Source: Bacteroidota bacterium (GTDB lineage: Bacteria > Bacteroidota > Bacteroidia > Chitinophagales > Chitinophagaceae). Taken from it: a DNA stretch of 64,000 bases. The stretch spans positions 124,001 through 188,000 of the forward strand of contig VGFQ01000002.1 in NCBI GenBank assembly GCA_016868815.1, read 5' to 3'. The position numbers were made by a program, and so were the translations under genes. The notes below the pieces were generated by a model that was given only the letters and a program-made list of their open reading frames with translations, searched no databases and had not been told where the DNA came from. Below, in pieces: positions 45,101 to 52,939 of the stretch (position 1 is the stretch's first letter; each line of letters begins with the position of its first letter).

Positions 45101-45314
45101 CAACCTCCAGAACGTGACCTTATCGTACGACTATCGTCCCGGAAACAGGAACCGCCTACCTTTCAGCTCCGGCCGCATCTTCTTTTCTATGGAGAATGTG
45201 CAGATGCTCACCACGCGCAGTGGCATGAACCCCATGCAGTCGTTTGCCGGCGTGACGTCCATCGGCTATATCCCCGCCCGAGTGACGAACATCGGGATCA
45301 GCGTAAACTTCTAA
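42144..45314 (+). CDS. SusC/RagA-family TonB-linked outer-membrane protein
   Basis: A second SusC-type outer-membrane channel, about 1056 residues from ATG 42144 (an in-frame TTG at 42111 precedes the signal peptide and is ignored). Signal MIRIVFLSMAALSMCILQAFSQ; carboxypeptidase-regulatory-like domain RISGSVTDESGVPLANVTV; plug with VVVAYGTARRETFTGSA and SILKDAATTSLYGSRAANGV; then the barrel, ending TNIGISVNF. It is a distant paralogue of the channel at 20455-23634. The susD-like partner starts 19 bp later. No glycoside hydrolase, sulfatase or lyase is encoded nearby, so the imported substrate is unknown and may be a small compound or a short oligosaccharide made elsewhere. Confidence 0.95.
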   Translation: MIRIVFLSMAALSMCILQAFSQDRRISGSVTDESGVPLANVTVLARGGTQGVSTDAAGKFILSVSSNVKAIQFSAVGFASTEVTIGTQSNLKVKMISEAKALDDVVVVAYGTARRETFTGSAAKISAKDIQNRPLTNIGTALIGSAPGVAAVTANGQPGSAPSIRIRGFGSVGASNDPLYVVDGVPFTAALNNINMDDVESISILKDAATTSLYGSRAANGVVMITTKKGRKGKGTVNAKVNTSLTSRAIPDYDRVNAFEYYPLMWEAYRNSLAYRATSPLPLAQASRIASGQVAGQNSIVDLLAYNPFNVARNQVMNVDGTLNPSAALIYNTADLNWFSPVSRTGIRNEYSISFSGGSDRTDHFVSFSYLKEDGYITRSDLERFNARVNINSQVTDWMKIGMNLGFIKSGGNFASTGGSNSIVNPFFFAARMGPIFPYYAYDPANPGKYLLDANGNKQWDFGNSTIAGLPARPAGAYGGRHTIAENQLSSEFFNRNVFNGRGYAEFRLMEGLKVTSNIATDFTNRYDLTYQNNIIGDGAPSGRSSKDYQTLLGLTFNQLVNYNKSFKNHRFEALAGHENYFLTEDYLSGQRQNQVAEGNYELANFTTTTNVSSQADNIRIESYFAKLNYDLLGKYFVSLSARTDGNSRFDDKVRWGRFWSASAAWVLSKENFLSDVKFINFLKLRSSYGTTGNDAGIGYYPYQTLYTIGRNNALNPGVLQNTSPGNDSLTWESNEQFDIGIDFTIWDNRISGSVEAFNRVSDNLLFSVPLPVSSGFASVTRNVGSMFNRGIEIQMNADVVRTKNFTWNIGIMATKFRNEITKLPQKEIISGTKKLMVGQSIQDYWLRTWYGVGATDGAALYKAIPGSSGAVVNAKGDTVTTNPNNAQYEYNGSAIPDWYGAFNTSLRYKGFTLSALANWGLGGLTYDETYAAYMHSGTYGASLHKDMLNRWRNPGDITNIPRMDNAQTSFFGSTSSRWLTEATYLNLQNVTLSYDYRPGNRNRLPFSSGRIFFSMENVQMLTTRSGMNPMQSFAGVTSIGYIPARVTNIGISVNF

Positions 45315-45333
45315 TCGATAAACAATCTTCACC

Positions 45334-46806
45334 ATGAATACCAAGATATACGTCAAGGTACTGGGACTGACCGCAGTTCTCGTGATGGGCTCTTGTAAAA
45401 AAGACTACCTCGAGACCCGTCCCACCACCGCCATCGACGCCAGCTCGGTGCTCACCAGCGTCGCCAACGCCACCGCCGCCATGAACGGCATCCACCGCTC
45501 TATGTACATGCGCTGGAACGACCAAGGCACTTTTGGAATGGGGACTGTCATGCTGTATAATGAGGTGCTGGGCGAGGACTATGTTATGTCTGGCCAGTCC
45601 AACGGCTGGTTCATCAGCTTCTACCGCTGGCTGGACCATCGTAATGCCAACGGCAACGCCTATTTTCCCTACCAGTTCTTTTACCGTATCATCGCCAATG
45701 CCAACGTGCTCATCGAGGGCATCGATAAGACGCCGGGCCTCCAGGCGGAAAAAGATGCCATTAAAGGACAGGCACTTGCCTACCGCGCATTTTCCTATTT
45801 CAACCTGGTCCAACTTTATGGTAAGCGCTTTGAACGCGGTGCCCCGAACGCAGACCTTGGTGTGCCACTGGTGCTAAAGCCCACGACGGAACCCCAGCCG
45901 CGCGCCACCGTGGCTGCCGTCTATAAGCAGGTTAATGACGACCTGGCCTTGGCAGAGACGCTGCTGGATGCTGCCCGCCCTAGGGTCGACAAGTCAAATT
46001 TCAATGTCAACGTAGTCCGGGGCTTGCAGGCAAGGGTTGCCCTGACGCAACAGGAATGGGCCACCGCCGCCACCAAGGCGTCCAAGGCTAGGGCAGGCTT
46101 CGCCCTCATGACGGGTGCCCAACAACGAGAGGGCTTCAGCAGCTGGAGTAACCCCGAGTGGATGTGGGGCAGCCAGCAGATTGATGACCAGACGGAGTTC
46201 TTTACTGCCTACCTCGCCTACATCAGCTTCAACTACAATTCTACCAACATCCGCACCAACCCCAAATGCATCAGCCAGTCGTTGTACAACACAATGGCGG
46301 CCAATGACGTGCGCCGCGCCCTTTGGGTGCCTGTACCCACGGCGGCCAACACCGTCGTCCCCCCCGGTGGCAACCGAGTAGCCTTCATGAATCAGAAGTT
46401 CCGCGCCAAAGACTTTGCCAATTCCGTTGGGGATATACCTTACATGCGTTCGGCCGAGATGTTCCTCATCGAGGCTGAGGCACTGGCCCGTGCCGGCCGC
46501 GCCGCCGAAGCTCAGACGGTCTATACTACCTTTATGGCCAGTCGCGTGCCAGGCTTCGTCAGGCCCACTGCCAGTGGGGATGTACTGGTTAATTTGATCA
46601 TGAACAGTCGCCGCGTAGAGCTCTGGGGTGAGGGCTTTCGCTTCCTCGACCTCAAGCGACTGAACCTTCCGCTCAATCGGATTGGTAGTAACCACAATCA
46701 GGCGCTTGCCGTCATGATGACACTGGCCGCCGGCTCCAACGACTGGCAGTATGTCATTCCGCAGAGTGAAATCAACGCCAATCCTCTGGTGACTCAAAAC
46801 CCTTGA
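45334..46806 (+). CDS. SusD/RagB-family surface lipoprotein
   Basis: A 490-residue SusD-type lipoprotein, partner of the SusC channel 19 bp upstream. The leader MNTKIYVKVLGLTAVLVMGSC ends in a lipobox with Cys at residue 21, followed by KKDYLETRPTTAIDAS, a classic SusD start. Helical repeat segments are seen at AIKGQALAYRAFSYFNLVQLYG near residue 145, and the C-terminal half has MRSAEMFLIEAEALARAGR and MNSRRVELWGEGFRFLDLKR, both conserved in RagB/SusD proteins. It ends just before a strong terminator. Confidence 0.95.
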   Translation: MNTKIYVKVLGLTAVLVMGSCKKDYLETRPTTAIDASSVLTSVANATAAMNGIHRSMYMRWNDQGTFGMGTVMLYNEVLGEDYVMSGQSNGWFISFYRWLDHRNANGNAYFPYQFFYRIIANANVLIEGIDKTPGLQAEKDAIKGQALAYRAFSYFNLVQLYGKRFERGAPNADLGVPLVLKPTTEPQPRATVAAVYKQVNDDLALAETLLDAARPRVDKSNFNVNVVRGLQARVALTQQEWATAATKASKARAGFALMTGAQQREGFSSWSNPEWMWGSQQIDDQTEFFTAYLAYISFNYNSTNIRTNPKCISQSLYNTMAANDVRRALWVPVPTAANTVVPPGGNRVAFMNQKFRAKDFANSVGDIPYMRSAEMFLIEAEALARAGRAAEAQTVYTTFMASRVPGFVRPTASGDVLVNLIMNSRRVELWGEGFRFLDLKRLNLPLNRIGSNHNQALAVMMTLAAGSNDWQYVIPQSEINANPLVTQNP

Positions 46807-46829
46807 GGAATATCCGCGGAACGTTATAT

Positions 46830-46864
46830 GAAGGGCGCACATCAGTTGCGCCCTTCTTCTTTTC
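46830..46864 (+). terminator. Rho-independent terminator after the second SusC/D pair
   Basis: GAAGGGCGCA at 46830-46839 pairs perfectly with TGCGCCCTTC at 46847-46856 around a 7-base loop and is followed by a T-rich tail (TTCTTTT). It lies 24 bp after the susD-like stop and just before the GT39 gene. Confidence 0.88.
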
Positions 46865-46880
46865 GTAAGTTTAGGTCTTC

Positions 46881-48518
46881 ATGTACAACAGGACGGCATA
46901 CATCATAGCGATCATTGCAGCAGGACTTTTCCTGCATTCCCTAGGGAAGGTGCATCTCTTCGACTGGGATGAGATCAACTTCGCGGAAAGTTCCAGGGAG
47001 ATGATTGTATCAGGCGACTATAGCCGGGTGCAGATCAACTATGAGCCTTTTTGGGAGAAGCCCCCTATCTTCTTCTGGTTCCAGGTCCTCTCCATGAAGG
47101 TCTTCGGATTCACCGAGTTCGCGGCGAGGCTTCCCAACGCTGCCTGCGGCATCCTTACACTGATATCCCTCTACCTCTTTGGTCGCAGGATCCATGGAGA
47201 GTCATTCGGGCGCTGGTGGGCCTTCCTCTATGCGGCCACCGTGATGCCGCACACCTATTTCAAAAGCGGGATCATCGACCCCTGGTTCAACTTCTTCACC
47301 TTTCTGGGCATTGGCTTTTTGGCGCTTTTTGTCATCGGCCAGCGGGATGAACGCCCGCCCCTACGCTTTCTGGTATTCTCGGCGGCATTCACAGGCTGTG
47401 CGGTGCTCACCAAGGGCCCGGTGGCCTTCCTGATCGTACTGCTCGCATATGCCGCATCGCTGGCCTTCGGCCGTCGGCGCGGATGGTCCCGGCCGGCCCA
47501 TTACCTCCTATGGGCTGGCATTTTCACCGCCGTCACGCTCGCTTGGTTCGGACTGGAGGTTATGAACCACGGGTGGTGGTTTATTGATGAGTTCATTAAG
47601 TATCAGATCCGCCTAGCGAAGACGCAGGATGCCGGCTTTGCTGGCTTCCCGGGCTATACCTTCTTGGTCTTACTGACCGGTTGTTTTCCCGCTTCAGTTC
47701 TAATCTTTCGTATGGGTGACCGCTCTGTCGAGGACGTGGCTGCGAAAGTCTTCAGGCGGCTGATGATCTCGTCACTTCTTGTGACCTATGTGATTTTTTC
47801 GCTGGTACGCACCAAGGTCCTTCACTACTCCTCCTTCGCGTATTTTCCTATTGGCTACCTCGGTGCTACTACCATACATGGTATCCTGAACGGAACCTGC
47901 CGATTTCCTACCTGGCAGCGGTGGCTGCTTACGGGTCTTGGCATGCTCTGGGGAATCGTATTCACCGGCCTGCCGTTGCTGGGGACGCATCTAGAATGGC
48001 TACGGCCCTTTCTGGCGCATGACCGTTTTGCGTTGGCGAATCTTGAGGCCGATGTGACCTGGGACCATCTGCTGATGGTGCCGGGCATCCTGTACCTGGC
48101 TGCCGTCGGCTTCTCGGGGCGATGGATGTATACAGGACGATTACGCCCCGGATTTCTGTTGTTACTGCTGGCCAACATTGGCATACTGCAGTTCGCCCTT
48201 ACCACATTCCCCACTCGCATAGAGGGTTATTCGCAGCGTGCGGCCATTGAGTACTTCAAATCGCTTAGCGGACGGCGCGTTTACGCTGAGACAATTGGAT
48301 ATAAGAGCTATGCCCCTTACTATTACTTCGCCGTGCAGCCAGGAAACCCTAGGGAGACAAAAGATGAGCAGTGGCTTTTGCGGACTGACAGTCTGGACAG
48401 GCCTGCCTATTTTGTTGTTCGGGTGGATAAACGGGACAAGGTTTTGCAGGAGTTTGGCCAGCGGCTGGAAGTCCTTTCCGAGAAAAACGGATATGTGCTG
48501 ATGGTTCGCCGAAAGTGA
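46881..48518 (+). CDS. Glycosyltransferase family 39 (ArnT/PMT-like) membrane protein
   Basis: A 545-residue polytopic membrane protein of the GT39 superfamily, which transfers a sugar from a polyprenyl-phosphate donor to lipid A, protein or another acceptor on the periplasmic side. The first periplasmic loop has the acidic motif FDWDEINFAESSREM near residue 28-42, the catalytic DE signature of ArnT/PMT enzymes, and WEKPPIFFWFQ near 57 is also conserved. About ten to twelve hydrophobic segments follow and a soluble C-terminal domain of roughly 110 residues. The convergent GT2 gene next door could make its polyprenyl-phosphate sugar, by analogy with ArnC-ArnT. Confidence 0.88.
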   Translation: MYNRTAYIIAIIAAGLFLHSLGKVHLFDWDEINFAESSREMIVSGDYSRVQINYEPFWEKPPIFFWFQVLSMKVFGFTEFAARLPNAACGILTLISLYLFGRRIHGESFGRWWAFLYAATVMPHTYFKSGIIDPWFNFFTFLGIGFLALFVIGQRDERPPLRFLVFSAAFTGCAVLTKGPVAFLIVLLAYAASLAFGRRRGWSRPAHYLLWAGIFTAVTLAWFGLEVMNHGWWFIDEFIKYQIRLAKTQDAGFAGFPGYTFLVLLTGCFPASVLIFRMGDRSVEDVAAKVFRRLMISSLLVTYVIFSLVRTKVLHYSSFAYFPIGYLGATTIHGILNGTCRFPTWQRWLLTGLGMLWGIVFTGLPLLGTHLEWLRPFLAHDRFALANLEADVTWDHLLMVPGILYLAAVGFSGRWMYTGRLRPGFLLLLLANIGILQFALTTFPTRIEGYSQRAAIEYFKSLSGRRVYAETIGYKSYAPYYYFAVQPGNPRETKDEQWLLRTDSLDRPAYFVVRVDKRDKVLQEFGQRLEVLSEKNGYVLMVRRK

Positions 48519-48531
48519 GCGATGGGGTAGA

Positions 48532-49272
48532 TTATGTGTATAGCTTGCTGCGCATCAAACCCCAGAGGCATAAGCGGTGAACAATGGAAACCCGCAAACA
48601 CCCGATGCCGTATTTAAGGCTTCTTGTCAGGTTTATGCTACTGGCCTCCTCAAAATACTTGGTGGGGCAAGTAATTTCTCCGATCTGATAACCCTTGTAG
48701 AAGATTTGAGAGACAATTTCATTGTCAAAGATGAAGTCATCGTCACATGCTTCCAGGTTCACGGCCTCCAATACTTCCCGAGAAAAGGCACGGTAACCGG
48801 TGTGGTACTCAGAAAGCTTTTGTCCTAACAGCAGGTTTTGAGTGAAGGTAAGTGCCCTGTTAGAGATGTATTTATACATAGGCATCCCGCCATCCAAAGC
48901 TCTGCCGCCGAGAATTCGGCTCGCAAATACGACGGGATAGATGTCATTGGCAATGATGCCAACAATTGAGTGAATCAATTTTGGGGTATACTGGTAGTCC
49001 GGATGCAGCATAACGACGATGTCTGCACCCAGTTCAAGGGCTTTTCTGTAGCAAGTTTTTTGATTCCCACCATACCCTTTGTTTAGGTCGTGCCGGATGG
49101 AATGACGAATACCCAGTGTCTTCGCTATCGTCAACGTATTGTCTTTACTTGCATCATCCACAAGCACTAACTCGTCTACGATGTCGAAAGGGATTTCTCT
49201 GTAAGTTTTTTCGAGCGTTTTTGCGGCATTATAGGCAGGTAATACTACTACAACTTTCTTCCCATTGAACAT
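48532..49272 (-). CDS. Family 2 glycosyltransferase (dolichol-phosphate-mannose-synthase-like)
   Basis: A 246-residue GT2 enzyme of the DPM1-like group. It starts MFNGKKVVVVLPAYNAAKTLEK, has the nucleotide-sugar-binding ELVLVDDASKDNT at residues 34-46, the DPD-like metal motif as HPDYQ at 90-94 and a C-terminal EYHTGYRAFSREVLEAV segment at 155-171. There is no C-terminal pair of transmembrane helices as in ArnC/GtrB, so it is the short soluble type. It would make a polyprenyl-phosphate sugar or add a sugar to a glycan. Base composition is visibly more AT-rich than in neighbouring genes, hinting at acquisition from elsewhere. A broken copy lies directly upstream (49412-49852). Confidence 0.9.
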   Translation of the reverse strand: MFNGKKVVVVLPAYNAAKTLEKTYREIPFDIVDELVLVDDASKDNTLTIAKTLGIRHSIRHDLNKGYGGNQKTCYRKALELGADIVVMLHPDYQYTPKLIHSIVGIIANDIYPVVFASRILGGRALDGGMPMYKYISNRALTFTQNLLLGQKLSEYHTGYRAFSREVLEAVNLEACDDDFIFDNEIVSQIFYKGYQIGEITCPTKYFEEASSINLTRSLKYGIGCLRVSIVHRLCLWGLMRSKLYT

Positions 49273-49411
49273 AGAAATGATATTATTGCCAAGATATCAT
49301 TTTTTTACTATTGAGGTCGTGTATCACCATGGCCGGTAGAGATGAAGAGCTGGAAATACGTACAGCAAACATTAAGAAGCTTTGAGTGTGGCAGCAAGCT
49401 GCCCAGATAGC

Positions 49412-49852
49412 TCAAAAACACTTCGTATTGGGTTTTTTGAATAGTCGGCAATTGATCAATCTCCATTTGCAGAACCGATAGATGAAAGCGTTACGAAGGC
49501 ATCCGTAACCATATTTTAGAGTATCGGTGATCTTGACGATGCTCATTTTATGGAAGTACATGGTGGATCAGTTTACTTCTCTGATTTCAAATCTCTGCCA
49601 AAAGATTTGTGATATCTCTTGGTTGTGGAAAACCCAGGAGTTGTCATTTTCTTCGAAGTTTATTTGCTCAAGAATTTCACAACTAGTTGCGCAGTAGGCT
49701 GTATGATACACTGAAAGCCACCTGTTCATCAAAAAATTCAGGAAAAAGGTATCGCTAACTATATCTATTGGAATCAGATGAAATTCTTTTGCGACTGTGC
49801 CAGCGGTATTGTAGATAGAAATGTTGACGATGACCTTCTTCCCATAAAATAC
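49412..49852 (-). pseudogene. Decayed paralogue of the adjacent GT2 glycosyltransferase
   Basis: Reading the minus strand from about 49852 gives VFYGKKVIVNISIYNTAGTV, aligned with MFNGKKVVVVLPAYNAAKTL of the neighbouring GT2 gene. It then continues as LIPIDIVSDTFF and jumps straight to NRWLSVYHTAYCATSCEILE, which matches GQKLSEYHTGYRAFSREVLE. About 105 codons (GT2 residues 38-144), including the VDDAS and HPDYQ catalytic motifs, are missing in frame. A TGA at 49568-49570 follows the segment NQEISQIFWQRFEIREVN (parent NEIVSQIFYKGYQIGEIT). Beyond it the similarity continues in the same frame with TLKYGYGCLRNAFIYRFC (parent SLKYGIGCLRVSIVHRLC) to a stop at 49412. No start codon remains. This is a dead tandem duplicate. 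Confidence 0.85.
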
Positions 49853-50007
49853 GACCAGTAATTTTGCGACAGAATATGTAACTTACTATTCATGTCAATG
49901 AATGTGCTGAGGAATGCCAGCCCTTTGAATGCACCCATCTGATAAAATTCTAATAAGACTGGATGGTCCAGACGGGTAGAATTTCTTCTCTGGCTTAAGC
50001 AAAGATT
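49853..50007. other. AT-rich spacer before the flavin monooxygenase gene
   Basis: This AT-rich stretch lies upstream of the GT2 remnant. A minus-strand frame of about 50 codons (containing LLEFYQMGAFKGLAFLSTF) is open but unrecognised and may be another decayed fragment. On the plus strand CTGGATGGTCCAG forms a small hairpin ahead of the downstream gene. No TAnnTTTG box is evident. Confidence 0.35.
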
Positions 50008-51123
50008 ATGATAGATGTCCGGACTCCAGACAGGTTCTGCGAGGTTGCCTGGTTCGACGACCTCTGCGGAGGAGATACCTGCTTTCTTGGCGAGGTCGAT
50101 CCTGATCGGCGGAGCAGCTTTTCACACTGTAAAGACATCCTCCAGCATGTTGAAGCAATGGGGTATGATAACATCCTCCTCCCCACTTCCTATATGGATG
50201 GGCAGGAGACCATCCCTTTTGCGGCAGCCGCTGCCATGCTGACTCATCATATCAATCTGCTAGTAGCGGTCCGTACGGGTGAGATTCATCCTCCCATGCT
50301 GGCCCGTCATCTGGCCACGCTTGACCACTTGCTTAACGGAAGGCTGACTGTAAACATCATCAACTCCGACCTACCCGGTCTCAGAGAGGATCCCAACCTC
50401 CGCTACCAACGCTGCGAGGAAGTCATTCGCATCCTTCGACAAGCGTGGACGGATGCCCGCATTGAACACAAGGGACAGGTTTATCCTGATTTTTCCCTAG
50501 ATGCAACCCCTGTCCGCCCCCTGCAGGTCAATGGTGGCCCTCTTCTATATTTTGGTGGGATATCTGATGGGTCTCGGGAGGTTGCTGCTCGGCATTGTGA
50601 TGTTTTCCTCATGTGGCCAGAGCCTGAACAGCAGATAGAGGATACCATGAGAGATATGTCTGCGAGGGCTGCCCGGTTTAACCGCAGGATCGACTTCGGA
50701 CTGCGTATACACGTGATTGTCCGGGAGACAGAGGCGGAGGCAAGGGCCTATGCACGACATATCATGAGCCGGTTTAATCCCTATGGATTCAACCTCAAGC
50801 ATCTAGCCCAGGACGCCCAGTCGGCCGGCGTCCTCCGCCAGGACCGACTTCGGGAGCAGCTTTCTGATGCGGAGGGCTTCATCGAGCCGCATCTTTGGAT
50901 GGGCATTGGCCGAGCGCGCAGCGGCTGTGGGGGTGCCATTGTAGGCGACCCCGGGCAGGTGCTTGCCAAGATCGAACGATATATAGAGATGGGGGTACGA
51001 GCATTTATATTTTCCGGCTATCCGCTCATAGAGGAAGCTGCCTGTTTCGCACGACATGTACTTCCCGCACTCCCTCGTTGCAGGCTGAATGTCGTGCAAG
51101 GAAGGTTGCCCGCCATCGGCTAG
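50008..51123 (+). CDS. LLM-class flavin-dependent monooxygenase (alkanesulfonate-monooxygenase-like)
   Basis: A 371-residue flavin-dependent enzyme of the luciferase-like family with the (beta/alpha)8 fold. Segments typical of SsuD-type alkanesulfonate monooxygenases are HVEAMGYDNILLPTSY near residue 48, LLVAVRTGEIHPPMLARHLATLDHLLNGRL near 85-114, RYQRCEEVIRILRQAW near 132 and LLYFGGISDGSREVAARHCDVF near 179-200. SsuD uses FMNH2 and oxygen to release sulfite from alkanesulfonates; no flavin reductase gene is adjacent, so it would need a separate supply. The sodium:solute symporter starts 21 bp after its stop and may import its substrate. Confidence 0.88.
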   Translation: MIDVRTPDRFCEVAWFDDLCGGDTCFLGEVDPDRRSSFSHCKDILQHVEAMGYDNILLPTSYMDGQETIPFAAAAAMLTHHINLLVAVRTGEIHPPMLARHLATLDHLLNGRLTVNIINSDLPGLREDPNLRYQRCEEVIRILRQAWTDARIEHKGQVYPDFSLDATPVRPLQVNGGPLLYFGGISDGSREVAARHCDVFLMWPEPEQQIEDTMRDMSARAARFNRRIDFGLRIHVIVRETEAEARAYARHIMSRFNPYGFNLKHLAQDAQSAGVLRQDRLREQLSDAEGFIEPHLWMGIGRARSGCGGAIVGDPGQVLAKIERYIEMGVRAFIFSGYPLIEEAACFARHVLPALPRCRLNVVQGRLPAIG

Positions 51124-51144
51124 CAGCGAACAAACAGAACCCTC

Positions 51145-52914
51145 ATGATCCGCTTGCTAGACAGCTTCGACATCTTTGTTTATCTGGCCTGTCTGCTATT
51201 GCTTGTCTTTTCTTCTTTTGTTTCCGTTCGAAGGGGTAGGTCGGCTGCGGGTTATTTTATGGCTGACAGGGCGCTTCGTTGGTGGTCGGTGGCGGGATCA
51301 ATTTATGGTACCAATGTCAGTTTGTCTCAAATCATCGGTATGCTGGGCATCGGATACTCCATTGGGTTTGCCCAGAGCCATTACGAACTGCTGGCGATCC
51401 CTGCCATCCTGGCGCTGGTATATTTGTTCATCCCAGTCTATCGGCAGGCAAATTTCTTTACCCTTTCTGAATACCTCGCAGAACGGTACGACGACAGGGC
51501 CCGACTTCTCTACACATTGGCCATCATGGCCATCATCCTCATCTTGTTGGTGGGAGGATTGTACATTGGAAGCCGCCAGCTGGGCCTATTGTTCCGCGAC
51601 ACACCCCTGCAACCTACCTACCTGCAGGGTATCCTGCTGATTGCAGCGGCCTCCTGTCTTCTTACATTTTTTGGCGGGATGGAGGCGGTCGTGAAGGCGG
51701 AGAACATCATCACGGTGCTAATGGTGCTGGCGGTCCTCACGGTAGGGTGGTGTACCTTACGTCAGCCCTCCATAGGTGGACTTTTTGGCCTGTTGGAATT
51801 GGATGCATCGTCTGACAGGGGCCTTCATAAGATGCGGCTCTACCTCCCTAGCAACCATCCCGACCTGCCCTGGACAGGAGTGTTCAGCGGGTTGCTTGTC
51901 TTGCATGGCTTCTTCTGGACCACCAACCAGTTCGAAGTACAGCGGGTACTCGCAGCCAGAACGGATCGCGACGCTCAACTCGGCGCCATCGGTGCAGGGT
52001 TCCTGAAACTCACGATTCCCTTCTTCTCCATTGCAGCAGGGGTAGCCGCTGCCTATCTCTTTCGTTACGAATATGACCTAGCAGATGTGAAGCCCGATGA
52101 CGCCTTCGTGATGCTTCTTTCCAAAGTTGTCCCTTCCGGTTATGGACTGATGGGGCTCATCCTGGCTGGCTTTACGGGGGCCGTCTTCTCCAGTATGTAC
52201 TCCATGCTCAACTCGGCAGCCACCATCTCATCCGTCGACCTCTACCGGAGGTATGTTCATCCACTGGCAGCAGACGCCCGGTTGGTGTGGATAGGGCGGA
52301 TAAGCGTATTGGGGATCACGCTGTTGGCGTCCATACTTGCCTGGCTGAGCTTTGATCCGAACGCTGATGGGAATTTTTTCCTCACCCTTTCCCGCAACAG
52401 CTCCTATCTGAAGCCAGGCATTGTCTCGGCTTTCTTCCTGGGGGTTGTCTGGAAAAGAACTCATCCCGCTTCGGCCGCACCGGTGATGCTCGCAGCGCCT
52501 TTCCTCGGTCTGGGGATCGAATGGTTCTATGCAGAAGTACTGGCCAATGATCCCTTCTGGATAGATCTGTTCGGGCCGAGATTGAATTTCCTGCATCGTG
52601 TCTTTGCCGTTTTTGTTTTGTGTTTGGGATTGCAGGTATTTCTCAGCCTTCGTATGCCAGCACCTGAAAAGTTTTCAGAGACGCTCCAGCTAGCTTTACC
52701 CTGGATGCATATCTTCATGTTCATTCTCATGCAGGTCATCATCCTCTGGCTCATCAGAAAGGGCGTCTACACTGCCGCCAGCATGGCCATGCCGGCAGCA
52801 GTGGCTAGTCTGTTGCTGTGGCAGGCAGGTCGCCGTCAACGATGGAATGCCGTAAATTTTTGGGGGGCTTTGCTCGCGGCCTTTACCCTGTGGGCATTAT
52901 ATCGTTTTGTATAA
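51145..52914 (+). CDS. Sodium:solute symporter (SSS) family transporter
   Basis: A 589-residue membrane protein of the solute:sodium symporter family with about fourteen hydrophobic segments. The start FDIFVYLACLLLLVFSSFVSVRRGRSAAGYFMADRAL region carries the usual YFMAxRxLxWW pattern, and VAGSIYGTNVSLSQIIGMLGIGYSIG the unwound first core helix. QYxVQR-type segment appears as TNQFEVQRVLAARTDRDAQLGA, and FTGAVFSSMYSMLNSAATISSVDLYRRY is the Na+-binding helix eight. Members move sugars, amino acids, pantothenate, urea or other solutes. Here it is co-transcribed with a flavin monooxygenase, so a sulfonate or another oxidisable compound is possible. Confidence 0.92.
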   Translation: MIRLLDSFDIFVYLACLLLLVFSSFVSVRRGRSAAGYFMADRALRWWSVAGSIYGTNVSLSQIIGMLGIGYSIGFAQSHYELLAIPAILALVYLFIPVYRQANFFTLSEYLAERYDDRARLLYTLAIMAIILILLVGGLYIGSRQLGLLFRDTPLQPTYLQGILLIAAASCLLTFFGGMEAVVKAENIITVLMVLAVLTVGWCTLRQPSIGGLFGLLELDASSDRGLHKMRLYLPSNHPDLPWTGVFSGLLVLHGFFWTTNQFEVQRVLAARTDRDAQLGAIGAGFLKLTIPFFSIAAGVAAAYLFRYEYDLADVKPDDAFVMLLSKVVPSGYGLMGLILAGFTGAVFSSMYSMLNSAATISSVDLYRRYVHPLAADARLVWIGRISVLGITLLASILAWLSFDPNADGNFFLTLSRNSSYLKPGIVSAFFLGVVWKRTHPASAAPVMLAAPFLGLGIEWFYAEVLANDPFWIDLFGPRLNFLHRVFAVFVLCLGLQVFLSLRMPAPEKFSETLQLALPWMHIFMFILMQVIILWLIRKGVYTAASMAMPAAVASLLLWQAGRRQRWNAVNFWGALLAAFTLWALYRFV

Positions 52915-52939
52915 GACAGAACTTTAAAAATGTGTTATC

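Noticed and set aside
45994-46842. Long minus-strand frame (282 codons) inside the second susD-like gene
   Set aside because: Shadow of the SusD coding sequence; it crosses the terminator at 46830-46864, which also argues against it.
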